This document shows, piece after piece, positions 32,660 to 43,239 of a stretch of DNA of 64,000 bases. This DNA is from Aegilops tauschii subsp. strangulata (taxonomy: Eukaryota; Streptophyta; Magnoliopsida; Poales; Poaceae), in NCBI RefSeq assembly GCF_002575655.3, contig NC_053038.3, positions 143,608,885-143,672,884 on the forward strand. The letters are read 5' to 3'. Both the position numbers and the translations under genes were made by a program. The notes under the pieces are model-generated. The model did no database searches, was not told where the DNA came from, and worked only from the letters and a program-made list of their open reading frames with translations. Position 1 is the first letter of the stretch, and the number at the start of each line of letters is the position of its first letter.

Positions 32660-33547
32660 TGTCGGCGTTCTGGGAACGGGGGTCCCTAGACTTGCCTGCC
32701 TGCGGCCCACAGCGTGGCCAGGCAGTGGGCCATACGGCCCATCTTCATCAACAAGGCGCCCAAGACCCTCACAAGGGTCCAAGCCTCGCGAGGCGGACGA
32801 CGCAAGACCTCCTCTGGAGTGGCCTAGCCAGGAAGGCTCACGAGGAGCGGAGATATCAAGGCGAGGCAAACCTCACGAGGCTCTCGTGACGTGAGCCATG
32901 ACGAACGGTACCAGGTGGGTGCCAGTACGCAGCGTCCTTATTTCCTCTTTGGTGCTAAGGAAGCCAGCGCAAGCGAAGAGTACCGAGGCATCAGGCAAAG
33001 GTTGCCATATTGGTGCAACAAGACCAAGACCAGGAGGACGGCCAGGCGGAGGTCATCGTGGAGCCCAAGATGTCGTCACCCAGGGCTTTTCGCAGGCGAA
33101 CACCCCTTTTGTCAGGATAGCTTGTACTAGCTGTCCCCCTTCAAATTTGCCCGCCGTTGTTGGCTCCCTTCCCGCTCGATATTTGGAAAGAGGACCAGGG
33201 CCTATATAAGTAGAGCTAGCCACCACAGTAGAGGCAGGTTGAACTGATCGAATCCTCACGCCACAAGTTCACAAGCACAAGAACACCTCAACCTCAGGAG
33301 GCTGTTCTTCCCTTGTACCGTTCATCATCAGCCCAAGAGGCAATCCACCACAACCACACTGGAGTAGGGTATTACACCACAACGATGGCCCGAACCAGTA
33401 TAAACCTCGTGTCTTTCTGTGTTGCGAGTTCGTCGAGTTCGTCCGCAGGATCTTAGCGAGCTAGAGCGTAGATTGGTAGGAGGGCGAGACCTCGCGCGCA
33501 CCCCAGTGTTCGAACATTAAGGGTTTGCCGGAATCCCACATCCGACA
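32660..33547 (+). repeat. Element D 5' LTR (888 bp)
   Basis: TGTCGGCGTTCTGGG start and ATCCGACA end, with a TATA box (TATATAAG) at 33203-33210. It differs from the 3' copy by scattered substitutions and a 15-bp gap near 32925. Confidence 0.92.
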
Positions 33548-33566
33548 TTTGGGGTGCCAGGTAGGG
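33548..33566 (+). promoter_or_regulatory. Primer-binding site of D (diverged)
   Basis: TTTGGGGTGCCAGGTAGGG follows the LTR end directly. It matches the TTTGGCGCGCCAGGTAGGG of B and E with two changes. Confidence 0.6.
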
Positions 33567-33616
33567 CTGCGCCGGAGCTTCCTCTCCGCCAGCCAGCTCA
33601 ATGACACTCCCCAGCC

Positions 33617-34543
33617 ATGATGTCTGGCGATTCAAGGGCCGGCTCCGACTGCTGTGCGGCCTGGCCAGCCCGGGCAGCGCCGCCTGCCCATGAATGTCCC
33701 GACCCCGCACTCCAGGCGGCGCGGGCGCGGCCGAACCCCGCCGGGCGCGGGCAGCGCGGAAAGGCGTCATCCACCCTCACCCCGCGACAGGTACGAGCCG
33801 CGGCGAGAGCGGCGAGTCATGGCACAGCAACGGCGCCGCACTCACGGCGGGAGCAAGCAAACATGCGGGCAGCGCTCTCCGTGGCAAGGGAGCTACTGCG
33901 GTGTAGGCTGATGGAAAGCAGCCGGGATACGCTGCTGGAGCATGTTGCCGAGCTGCTGGATGCAGCGGCGTCGGGAGCACCACCCTTCTGCTATCGGCTT
34001 CCTCCCCAGGCCACTGCAGGGCCGCGCGGCGAACCTCACCACATCCGCACGCCATCGACTATGCCCGGGGGCTTCGTCAACATCAGCACGGCCGGCGGCT
34101 TAGGGGGCTCCAACTCCCCCATTCTGCCCTCAACAAGCACGAGCACAAGCGTCGCCCCCCATGGTCCTGGCCGGATGCCGTATTGTCATCCCCAGGACGC
34201 CTTCATGGGCGGAGCAACATGGAGCGTGGGGCACCACGGCGAGGTGTTCGGGGTAATGGCCCCGAAAGCCTATGTGCCCCGCATGATGGACCAAGGGTAC
34301 GCACTAGAGGACGACCTCGGCTCATTCATTGGAGAAGAGTGGGGAGAGGGGGCGCTAGGAGCCGAAGCCTTCCAAGAACCAACGGAGAACTACAACGATC
34401 GCGCCGGCAGCGGCAACTACAGGGTACTGCTAGTCTCTCAGGAACAGGCTTATGCTAACCATGGAATTCAGATGAATCAGGTTGCAGCGTCGATCGACGA
34501 CCCAGGCACGACGGCACCAGTTCCAGCAAGGGCGACACGCTAG
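33617..34543 (+). CDS. Gag-like remnant of element D
   Basis: A 308-codon ORF. The first ~110 residues resemble the variable N-terminus of B's gag: an Ala/Pro/Arg-rich leader, then ALSVARELLRCRLMESS...VAELLDAAASG. The gag core (WP..FK..YDG) is absent. After that the protein is Gly/Ser/Pro-rich and matches nothing I know (TPSTMPGGFVNISTAGG, then an acidic segment). It is probably a truncated gag that may keep only packaging or leader functions. Confidence 0.6.
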   Translation: MMSGDSRAGSDCCAAWPARAAPPAHECPDPALQAARARPNPAGRGQRGKASSTLTPRQVRAAARAASHGTATAPHSRREQANMRAALSVARELLRCRLMESSRDTLLEHVAELLDAAASGAPPFCYRLPPQATAGPRGEPHHIRTPSTMPGGFVNISTAGGLGGSNSPILPSTSTSTSVAPHGPGRMPYCHPQDAFMGGATWSVGHHGEVFGVMAPKAYVPRMMDQGYALEDDLGSFIGEEWGEGALGAEAFQEPTENYNDRAGSGNYRVLLVSQEQAYANHGIQMNQVAASIDDPGTTAPVPARATR

Positions 34544-35517
34544 GGGCCGCCGGGAGAAAGCCAGGAGCAAGGTTCCACCCCGCGGCGCACGACGCCCGGC
34601 GACACCCGGAGGTAGGCCCTCTACCAGGGAGGCCTCATCAACCTTTCCCCTGGCAGAGGACCTGTGGTCGCCGAGGGAACCACTGGCGTCCTCTTTCCCT
34701 CCTATGTGTCGTCCTGGTGACCGGTCAGCTCAGATAAGGTCAAGAGTGGCGCAAGGCGGGGCCCTCGTCTGGCGATATGAAGCAAGGCCGGTACCTGTGA
34801 AGAAGGCCCAGTGCCTGTGAAGCTCGCCGCCCGTGACACTCTCACGTAATAATGAGTTGGGGCCGTACACGCCCCGGAGTCTCAGGGGTGCCGGCCTCAA
34901 GCCCTGGGGCTCCCTCCCACGCCTAGTGGCAGCACTTAGCTCCGCGCTGGTGAGAAGACTTGAAGACCAGAAGACTAGACTAGGTGCCGAACGCAGCCTT
35001 TTGCTTTGGATCTCTCTTTCTGTAGCTTTGCTTTCTGGATCTGGATTTGAGTTGAAGCTGAGTTTTTATCGATGCGCGGGGGGGGGGGGGGAGCCTTTTC
35101 TCTTTGAGCAATTTCTTGCCTTCTGGATATTGTTTTCTCTGGGACTCATGTCCGTCGCCTTTCCCTCATGAGCTCCTCACGAGCGGGACTGCGGAAAGCA
35201 TGCGCGTGCCGAGCGCGCGCTGCAACTGGTTCTCACCTCTCGTAGGGCCCCTTCCGACGGGGCGACGAGCCCCGTAAGGTCCTCAGGAACTCGACACATC
35301 GCAGCCCAGCTCAAAGCTGGCGCTGACTAAGGTAAACCAAGATAGAAAACTCGCATCAGGATTCACAAGTTCACGAGGACACAAACTCACATCGCATGGA
35401 AAAGTAAAATCTGCAATTTGCTTACATGAGGGGCTCCCCCTCTCAAAATGCTCTTACCAGTTTCCAAGGGCCACACCCGAGTTTGTGCGCAGGAAGAAAT
35501 GACAGGAGAACAAGGGA
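34544..35517. other. Non-coding spacer in element D
   Basis: No convincing gene. A pure G run of about 14 lies at 35079-35093. The stretch separates the 3' end of the sense gag remnant from the 3' end of the antisense gene. Confidence 0.5.
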
Positions 35518-38500
35518 TCAGCCAGAAATGTCGCTCGCTGCGTCACCCGCAGACGCGTCACTCGCATCGTCGTCTTCATCGGCATCATCGCGGCCATCGG
35601 CGACGCCCCCGTCGCCATCGTCGACCACGTCGCCTTCATCTGCGACGACCACCACTGCATCATCCTCCGAAGCGAAGGCCCTGACCAACGCGTCCACATG
35701 GTCCTCAACCCAGCGCGCTAGGTCGCCCCGGACAGCCATGGGTACGGGGGCGATGGCGGCGTCAAAGTCAAAGTTGGGGTCGGCATTCAGGAGGTGGCTA
35801 AAGACACGGGAGAAAGCGCGCTCGAGCAGGCCACGCCCCCTTAACTCCACAAGGTGGCGAGCTCTGGCAGATCGAGCCTCCAGGCGCGTCACCACCTCGG
35901 TGAAGAAGGTCAGGTGGCTGGCGTAATCATTTGAGTGAGGAGTCATCGCAAATATGGCCCAGGGCGATATTGGCCCTGTTCCGGAGATCCTGAAGAATGG
36001 GGGCATGCTCGCGCTCGAGCGTTCGGCGTTGGAGCACCTCCTCCGTGTTCTGCCTCGCGACGACCTCTGCGTCATCAACCCGCCTCCGGAGGGAACGCAG
36101 CTCGGCACGGGCGGAGGCCTAGTCGGCCTGCGCCGTAAAAGGGGGCAGTGGCCGTGGCTTCCGCGCGCCTCTCAGCCTCGTCCAACCTGGGCCTGAGGGC
36201 AGCGGCCCCGCCCTCACCATCCACGCCCGCGAGCTTCCGCTTCAGGTCGTACCTGCCCTCCAGGTCCACGCGAACCTCGGCCACCTGGCGGTTCATCTCC
36301 TCCTCAACTCCAGCCTTGCGAGCCCCAACGGCGTATTCTGCGTGGGCTACTTGACGCTCCCTCGTCTCCAGTTGCTCGAGCTCGCATTTACGCTCCATGG
36401 CCTCCAGGGCCAGTGCCTCCTCACGCTTCCGGACCTCCTCTTCCTCCATGGGCGTCCCCCTCAGCGACGCAAGAGCGGCCCTGCGCGCCTCCACCTGCTG
36501 CTCAAGAGACGCGCTCTAGGCCTGGAGCTCCCAAGCGTGCTTCTCCACAGCCTCGCGGCGGCGATCAGCCTCGCAAGCCTCTTCTAAGTCTCGTGAGCGG
36601 GCTTCGTAGAAAACCTTGAGAGACGCCTCAGCCTTCGCGTTCTCAAGGTCACGCTGATAGCGCTCGAGGTTGATGGCCACCTTCAGCTTGCGCCACTCCT
36701 CCGCCAGCCGGAGACCTTCAGCCTCAAGACGCGAATCGACACTCGCGAGCTGTCCACCGAGCCGGCTCATCGCGTTCATCGCCTCCTGGAAGAGCACATG
36801 GCGAACCACGCTCCGCCCGCGCTCGAGCTCGAACGCCCGGCCTTCTTCGTCCTCCACCTCGGGGGCTGCGGGCAGGGCGTCAAGCGGCGCGCCACCCCTT
36901 GGCAGGGGGCTGGGGGCTGGTGCCACACCCGACACCAGCCCGTCCTCGCGAGAAGCCCAAGCCTGCTGGGGCTCGCTGCTCGAACAGGAGCCGAGGATCG
37001 AAGCCAACAAGTTGCAGTCAAAAATCAGCGGAGGAGTCTTGGGCACGCCTGCCAAACTCCACGCCAGACCAAGTGGGAGGAGCGACGAGGCCGCAGGTTC
37101 AACGCGCCAGGAAGGCAAGAGTGCCCCTTCAACCAACCCTGCTCCAGGGGCAACCAGTGAACTCAGAGCGCTCGAGGCTGGCGGAAGAGTTAAGGAAGAA
37201 GGAGGCCGTTCTCAGGAAATTCAGCAGCCTCAGTGGAAGGAGCCCTGAAAGACTGGCGTCAGAAGAAGAAAGCAACACACAGAGAGCCATGGCGGTACAA
37301 TACTTCCACGTCAATGGCAATGTACTTCCTCCGCTTCAGTGGTCCAAAGATGTTGCTGCCGCTGGGAGATCCTTTCCTCTTTCAAAGCTCCTCGAAGTCC
37401 ACACAAAGACGACCAAAACGCTGGACGTGACGGCCGATGCGCAGTGGGGCCAAAGAAGAGCTCGGAAGAATATCTTCAGGGGTGCCCGGTTGCGGCGAAC
37501 AGCTGGGCACCGTTTCACCACGACCTCCCGAGGCTCCTGGAGCCTTGGCCACGGGAGCCGCATGCAGTGTCTCCTCAGCAACCGACCCCCAGGAGGGGAG
37601 TGGCAGGCTCCTGAAGACGATGCCCCAGGATCACCACTCGAGCCGCTGGCCTCCGCCTGAGCTCGCCCACCTGCACCGTCACTTGGGGCGAGCTCAGCAT
37701 CAGGCGCAAGGAAGGGAAACACGACGACGGGGTTCTCACGAGGCCCCTCCAGGCCGATCGGCCGCGGCCCCCATTCATCAAAGAGAGGCATGTCCTTCAC
37801 AAATTCATCCTTATTCTTGCAGCGGTACAACAAACAGTTCTTCCCAGGCAGTTCGGTCGGCAGAAAGACACCCGTCAGTACCTTGAGCACTGTCCGCCGC
37901 GTCCCGAGGAGGAGCCCGGACTCATGAAACCTCATGTGATCCTGGCTGCTGAGCAAGGTACACATTGGGCGAGAATGGCGTTGAAGCGGAGCGACCCGGC
38001 GTTGGACGAATTCCTTCACCACCATCAGTGCAGTTACGCCGCGATCCTTCAGCAACCTCAACCTGAGCCAGACGTGGGCAAGGCCGGGGCTCGCGAGCCG
38101 CTGATGGCTCCAGCCGGAGTTAGGAACAGCGGGCCCCGACGGAGCCTGAAGTAGCGGGCTGAGTACACCGGCATCGACGAACACCCATCGTATCCGGAAT
38201 TCGCTCGTGGATGGAGGGAGCTCGAAATCGATCCCCTCAACCGCCGTCACAGCCACAGCCTGGAAGCTCAAGCACCCCAAGCATTGCTGAGGGTTGGTCA
38301 GATGCAATGAGAAGAAGTGACGGAGGAGAGCCACTGAAGGAGCGATGCCCACCATTGCCTCGCACACGAAGGCGAAGACAGCAAGAAGAGTCAGAGACTG
38401 AGGGTCAAGATCCAGCATGTGGATCTGATAATGCTCAAGCACAGCATTGAAGAAGGTAGAGAAGGGTGGAATCAGGCCAGCCCAGAGGGCATCTATGAAG

Positions 38501-38718
38501 ATTGGGACCTCGGTGGCCGTCTGAGCCGTGCGAGTGCGAGACGCGGGCCAAGCCGCCGTCTCCCCCCACTCATTGAAGCTGGAAGCAAGCATCGGGCGCA
38601 CCTTGTCCATGGCCTCGTCGTTGAGCACCCGAGACCGGCCGAGCGCCGGAGCAAAGGACGGAGGCGCAACTGGAAGAGACAGAGGACTCTTCCCCTTCTC
38701 AGCTTGTTTAGGCGCCAT
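35518..38718 (-). CDS. Antisense accessory gene of D: PF04195-like N-terminus plus coiled coil
   Basis: The start MAPKQAEKGK is at 38718; the frame is also open farther upstream to 38835, but this ATG matches the MAP start of B's antisense gene. The first exon-like ORF ends at 37336. Residues ~55-330 resemble PF04195 (Transposase_28, 'putative gypsy type transposon'): ALWAGLIPPFSTFFNAVLEH, VGIAPSVALLRHFFSLH. Further blocks in other frames are an Arg/Glu/Ala-rich coiled coil (36516-37136, then 36075-36494) and a C-terminal block with an acidic Asp/Val-rich tail (35518-36108, ending SDISG). Frame changes between blocks look like introns or decay. The gene runs opposite to gag and begins 292 bp from the 3' LTR. 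Function unknown. Confidence 0.65.
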
Positions 38719-38859
38719 GGCGATGGAGCAGGCGGAGCGCGAGTCAGATTGGAAAAGAGAAGCAGAGCCACAAGGAAGCAGGGGAATTGGGGAAGCAAGG
38801 CGCAGGAGGCGGAGGAATAACTGTGTAGGCCGCATGGGCCGCGTAACCAGGCGGATTCA

Positions 38860-39010
38860 AAGGCAGTGTGGGGAAGCGAAGACGCCCACGTCCAATCAAC
38901 CGCCACGCGTCAACCGAGGCCGCAGGCTTTTGGGGCACGCGGTGCTCCGAACTTGACCCTTGGCTTCGCCGCGAAGCCAAGCCCGAGCGCACCTTGGGCC
39001 CGGGGGCTAA
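38860..39010 (-). promoter_or_regulatory. Conserved antisense leader and polypurine tract of D
   Basis: Mirrors 5256-5407 of element B. Read on the minus strand it has the same TTGGCTTCG-CGG-CGAAGCCAA inverted repeat (38959-38981; perfect stem here), CCCCAAAAGCCTGCGGCC, and GGTTGATTGGACGTGGGCG. The plus-strand end (CCCGGGGGCTAA) is the polypurine tract before the 3' LTR. I infer a shared antisense control region. Confidence 0.6.
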
Positions 39011-39913
39011 TGTCGGCGTTCTGGGAATGGGGGTCCCCAGACTTGCCTGCCTGCGGCCCACAGCATGGCCAGGCAGCGGGACATACGGCCCATCTTCATC
39101 AACAAGGCGCCCAAGACCCTCGCGAGTGTTCAAGCCTCGTGAGGCGGACGATGCAAGACCTCCTCTAGAGTGGCCTAGCCAGGCAAGGCTCACGAGGAGC
39201 GGAGATATGAAGGCGAGGCAAACCTCACGAGGCTCTCGTGACGTGATCCATGACGAACGGTACCAGGCGGGTGCCACGCGGGCGCCGGTGCGCGCAGCGT
39301 CCTTATTTCCTCTTTGGTGCTAAGGAGGCCAGCGCAGGCGAAGAGTACTGATGCATCAGGCAAAGGTTGCCATATTGGTGCAACGAGACCAAGATCAGGA
39401 GGACGGCCAGGCGGAGGTCATCGTGGAGCCCAAGACCGCGTCACCCCAGGGCTTTTCGCAGGCGAAGACCGCTTTTGTCAGGATAGCTTGTACTAGCTGC
39501 CCCCCACCAAATTTTCCCGCCGTTGTTGGCTCCCTTCCCGCTCGATATTTGGGAAGAGGACCAGGGCCTATATAAGTACAGCTAGCCACCACAGTAGAGG
39601 CAGGTTGAACTGATCGAATACTCACGCCACAAGTTCACAAGCACAAGAACACCTCAACCTCAGGAGGTTGTTCTTCCCTTGTACTGTTCATCATCAGCCC
39701 AAGAGGCAATCCACCACCACCACACTGGAGTAGTGTATTACACCAAAACGGTGGCCCGAACCAGTATAAATCTCGTGTCTTTCTGTGTTGCGAGTTCGTC
39801 GAGTTCATCCGCAAGATCTTAGCGAGCTAGAGCGTAGATCGGTAGGAGGGGGAGACTTCACGCGCACCCCAGTGTTTGAACCTTTAGGGTTTGCCGGAAC
39901 CCCACATCCGACA
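39011..39913 (+). repeat. Element D 3' LTR (903 bp)
   Basis: TGTCGGCG start and CCGACA end, with TATATAAG at 39569-39576. It carries a 15-bp CG-rich segment near 39277-39291 that is absent from the 5' LTR. Confidence 0.92.
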
Positions 39914-40268
39914 ATGTTGACCCATTTCTGTTGCGTTCGCTAATCGAAAACAGTTCGTCCGAGTGAACCGTATGCCCTATATCACGCATATCTTGATCTT
40001 GCTAACCGTTTATGTTGCACTCCCTAATAGCAAACGGTTCATCAGAGCGAACTGTATGACGTATATCGCACACACATTGATATGGCTACCCGTTTCTGTT
40101 GTTCTGCCTCATCACAAACTGTGCAAACAGGTTAACCGTGTGCCCAGCATCGCACACGCAACTAAAATCTGAACCGTGTTTGATGCATCCTCCATTGCAA
40201 ACATTTTACACCTTTTTGACGGTTTCTTTTACATCCCCGTTTGTGATTAATGCATCGCACACAGTTTC
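39914..40268. repeat. CGCACAC-motif sequence, right part
   Basis: Continues the repeat interrupted by D. A ~85-bp loose unit combines TGTTGC(A/G)(C/T)T, AA(A/T)CGGTTC(A/G)TC(C/A)GAG and TAT(A/C)(T/A)C(A/G)C(A/G)CAC blocks, with motif hits near 39990, 40055, 40150 and 40255. It abuts truncated element H. No gene. Confidence 0.6.
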
Positions 40269-40670
40269 GTGAATGTGTCTCTGATCGTAGTGTCGCGTTA
40301 GCAGCATCCTGCGGTAGTGAAAGTGTGAACCACCATTAGTCATTATATATCTAGGGACTCCAGACCTTGGGAAAATAACTTCCTTAAGCATTTTAATAGA
40401 GGTGTTGTGATCAGCACTACTGGTTGGAATAGTTTCTACCCATTTAGTAACATAATCAACAACAACAAAAATATGTGTATACCCATTAGAGGAAGGAAAA
40501 GGTCCCATGTAATCAAATCCCCAAACATCAAATGGTTCAACAGCAAGTGAATAATTCATAGGCATTTCTTGACGCTTACCGATATTACCTATCCTTTGAC
40601 ATTGATCACAAGATAATACGAACTTGCAGGCATCCTTGAAGAGAGTAGGCCAATGAAATCTAGATTGCAA
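40269..40670 (-). pseudogene. Integrase fragment of element H
   Basis: Begins in the zinc-binding domain (HWPTLFKDACKFVLSCDQCQR) and continues into the DDE core: first Asp in WGFDYMGPF, second site in IMTNGGSHF. The expected second catalytic Asp is Asn here, a G-to-A type change. Sequence similarity ends around 40269, before the catalytic Glu. The open frame runs on to 40206 through unrelated repeat DNA. Confidence 0.85.
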
Positions 40671-40832
40671 TACCTTGTGAGCAGTTCTATCTCCAGCATG
40701 ATGCCCTCCATAAGCTTTAGAGTGACATTTCCATAGGATTTTTCATGTTCATGCTCAGGTACACAACGTCCAATAATACCATCTACTCCTTCTTTATAAA
40801 GATGTGGGTCATCCCAAAAGTAATGTCTTAAA

Positions 40833-42421
40833 TCATAGAAGAATTTTTTTCTTTTGTTGGTATGTGAAGCTAGGTTGTAAATATTTAGCAACAATGTAAT
40901 TAGCATAGTCAGCATACCAAGGAGTACTGTGAGCAACATTTATTGTAGTTAACTGCTCATCAGGAAAACTATCATCAATAGGTAGTGGGTCATCAAGCAC
41001 ATTTTCAAGCCTAGACAAATTATCAGCTACTGGGTTCTCAGCTCCTTTTCTATCAATGATATGTAAATCAAATTCTTGTAACAAAAGGACCCATCGAATA
41101 AGTCTAGGTTAGCATCTTTCTTTTCCATAAGATATTTGATAGCAGCATGGTCTGTGTGAACAATTACTTTGGAATCACCAATATAAGGTCTAAATTTATC
41201 ACAAGCAAACACCACTGCTAAGAATTCTTTTTCAGTAGTAGCATAATTTCTTTGAGCACTGTCTAAAGTTTTACTAGCATAATGAATTACATTAAGTTTC
41301 TTATCAACTCTTTGTCCTAGAACAGCACCAATAGCATAATCACTAGCATCACACATAATTTCAAAAGGCAAGTTCCAATCAGGTGGTTGAACAATAGGTG
41401 CAGAAATTAAGGTTTTCTTGAGTGTTTCAAATGCTTCTAAACAATCATCATCAAAAACAAAAGGAATATCCTTTTGCAAAAGACTAGTGAGAGGCCTAGA
41501 AATTTTAGAAAAGTCTTTGATAAATCTCCTATAGAAACCAACATGACTTAAGAAACTACGAATACCTTTTATATCTTTAGGACATGGCATTTTCTCAATT
41601 GCATCAACCTTAGCTTTATCCACTTCAATACCCCTTTCAGATTTTTTTTGACCCAAGGCAATGCCTCCAATATCCATAAATTGGCACTTCTCCCAATTCA
41701 AGACAAGATTTGTTTGTTCACATCTTTGCAAAACTCGATCAAGATTGCTTAATCAATCATCAAAAGACTTCCCATAAACAGAAAAGTCATCCATGAAAAC
41801 CTCAACAATCTTTTCACAAAAGTCAGAGAATATAGCAGCCATACATCTTTGAAAGGTTGCAGGTGCATTACATAAACCGAAAGGCATACGTCTATAAGCT
41901 TAAGTTCCAAAGGGACAAGTAAAAGTGGTCTTTTCTTGATCAGGTTGAGAAACAGGTATTTCTGAAAAACCAGAATATCCATCATGGAAGCACAAATGTG
42001 TTTGCTTGGATAATCTTTCAAGCAATTGATCAATAAAAGGTAGAGGGTAATGATCTTTTCTAGTTGCTTTGTTTAATTTTCTAAAATAAATTACCATTCT
42101 ATAGCCCGTAACAATTCTTTATGGAATTAGTTCATTCTTATTATTAGGAACAACAGTTATACCTCCTTTATTAGGGACACAATGAACAGGACTTACACAT
42201 CTACTATCAGCTACAAGATAGATTATACCTGCTTCCAGAAGTTGTAATATTTCCATTATTACCACTTCTTTCATTTTCGGATTTAACCGACGTTGGTGAT
42301 CAACAACGGGTTTAGCATCAGGTTCCATATTAATTTTGTGCTGACATAGAGAGGGACTAATGCCCTTTAAATCATCAAGAGTATATCCAATAGCAGCTCG
42401 GTGCTTCTTTAGAACTTTCAA
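40833..42421 (-). pseudogene. Reverse transcriptase and RNase H of element H
   Basis: Spread over at least four frames. RT N-terminus (KMKEVVIMEILQLLEAGII, 42119-42421); finger/palm (LNKATRKDHYPLPFIDQLLE, 41900-42097); catalytic FMDD with a stop soon after it (41749-42033); then thumb, connection and RNase H (41027-41731) with FEIMCDASDYAIGAVLGQ, TTEKEFLAVV and VHTDHAAIKYLM. The RNase H C-terminal Asp is in [13 protein letters not shown] (40833-41084). Frame breaks occur near 42110, 42000, 41740 and 41080. Confidence 0.85.
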
Positions 42422-43234
42422 TAATCTTTCTTCTTCATGTTCTGAAAGGTTGGCACTGATAATAACAGATATATCTTCTTTTCATCAAGATACGCATATT
42501 TCAAAGTGTCTGGTAATTGTTTTAATTCAAACACAGGATCACCTTTAGGTGGAGGGGGACCTCCTAGAGTTTCAATAGGCAAATTGTGTTTAAGCAGAGG
42601 ATGTTGTTCAAAGAAAATCTTATCTATTTCATTTCTTTCATGCATATGTAAATCATTTTCATGGTCTAGCAAATATTGTTCAAAAGGATCAGTAGGTCGT
42701 ACAACAATAGAAGCAAGACCAATTAACTCATCCTTACAAGGCAATTCTTTTCCATGAAGCTTTCTACTAAACTTGGAAAAATTAAATTCATGAGACTCAT
42801 CACCAAAACTAACACCGACAGTTTGCTTCTCACAATCTATTCTAGCATTAACGGTATTCTAGAAAGGTCTACCAAAGAAAATGGGACAAAAGTCATCTCG
42901 TGGGGAACCAAGAACAAGAAAATCAGTAGGGTATTTTATTTTCCCACACAAGACTTCAACATCTCTAACAATGCCAACTGGTGATATAGTGTCTCTATTA
43001 GCAAGCTTAATAGTAACACTTATGTCTTCTATCTCTGCGCGTGCTATGCCATTCATAATTTCTTGATATAAGGTGTAAGGAGTAGCACTCACACTAGCAC
43101 CTATGTCACATAAACCATGATAACAATCATCTCCTATTTTAACTAAGATAACGGGCATGCCAACAACAAGTCTATGTTTATCTTTTTTATTAGGTTTGGC
43201 AATTCTAGCAGCTTCTTCACAGAAGTAAATAACA
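42418..43234 (-). pseudogene. Protease and linker of element H
   Basis: The protease (42859-43158) keeps the active-site pattern as LCDIGASVSATP and a later FLVLGSPRDDFCPIFFGRPF. Linker sequence toward RT follows (42418-42744). Upstream it joins gag, but element G is inserted at 43235-43239. Reading across the insertion site the H frame is continuous. Confidence 0.8.
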
Positions 43235-43239
43235 TGCCC

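Larger units (their letters stand above)
32660..39913 (+). mobile_element. Element D: non-autonomous LTR retrotransposon of B's family
   Basis: TGTCGG...CCGACA ends with perfect ATGTT duplications (32655-32659, 39914-39918). LTRs of 888 and 903 bp are homologous to B's. The internal domain has a primer site, a short sense gag remnant, ~1 kb of non-coding DNA, a long antisense accessory gene and a polypurine tract. No protease, RT or integrase is present, so movement would need proteins from a relative. Confidence 0.93.
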
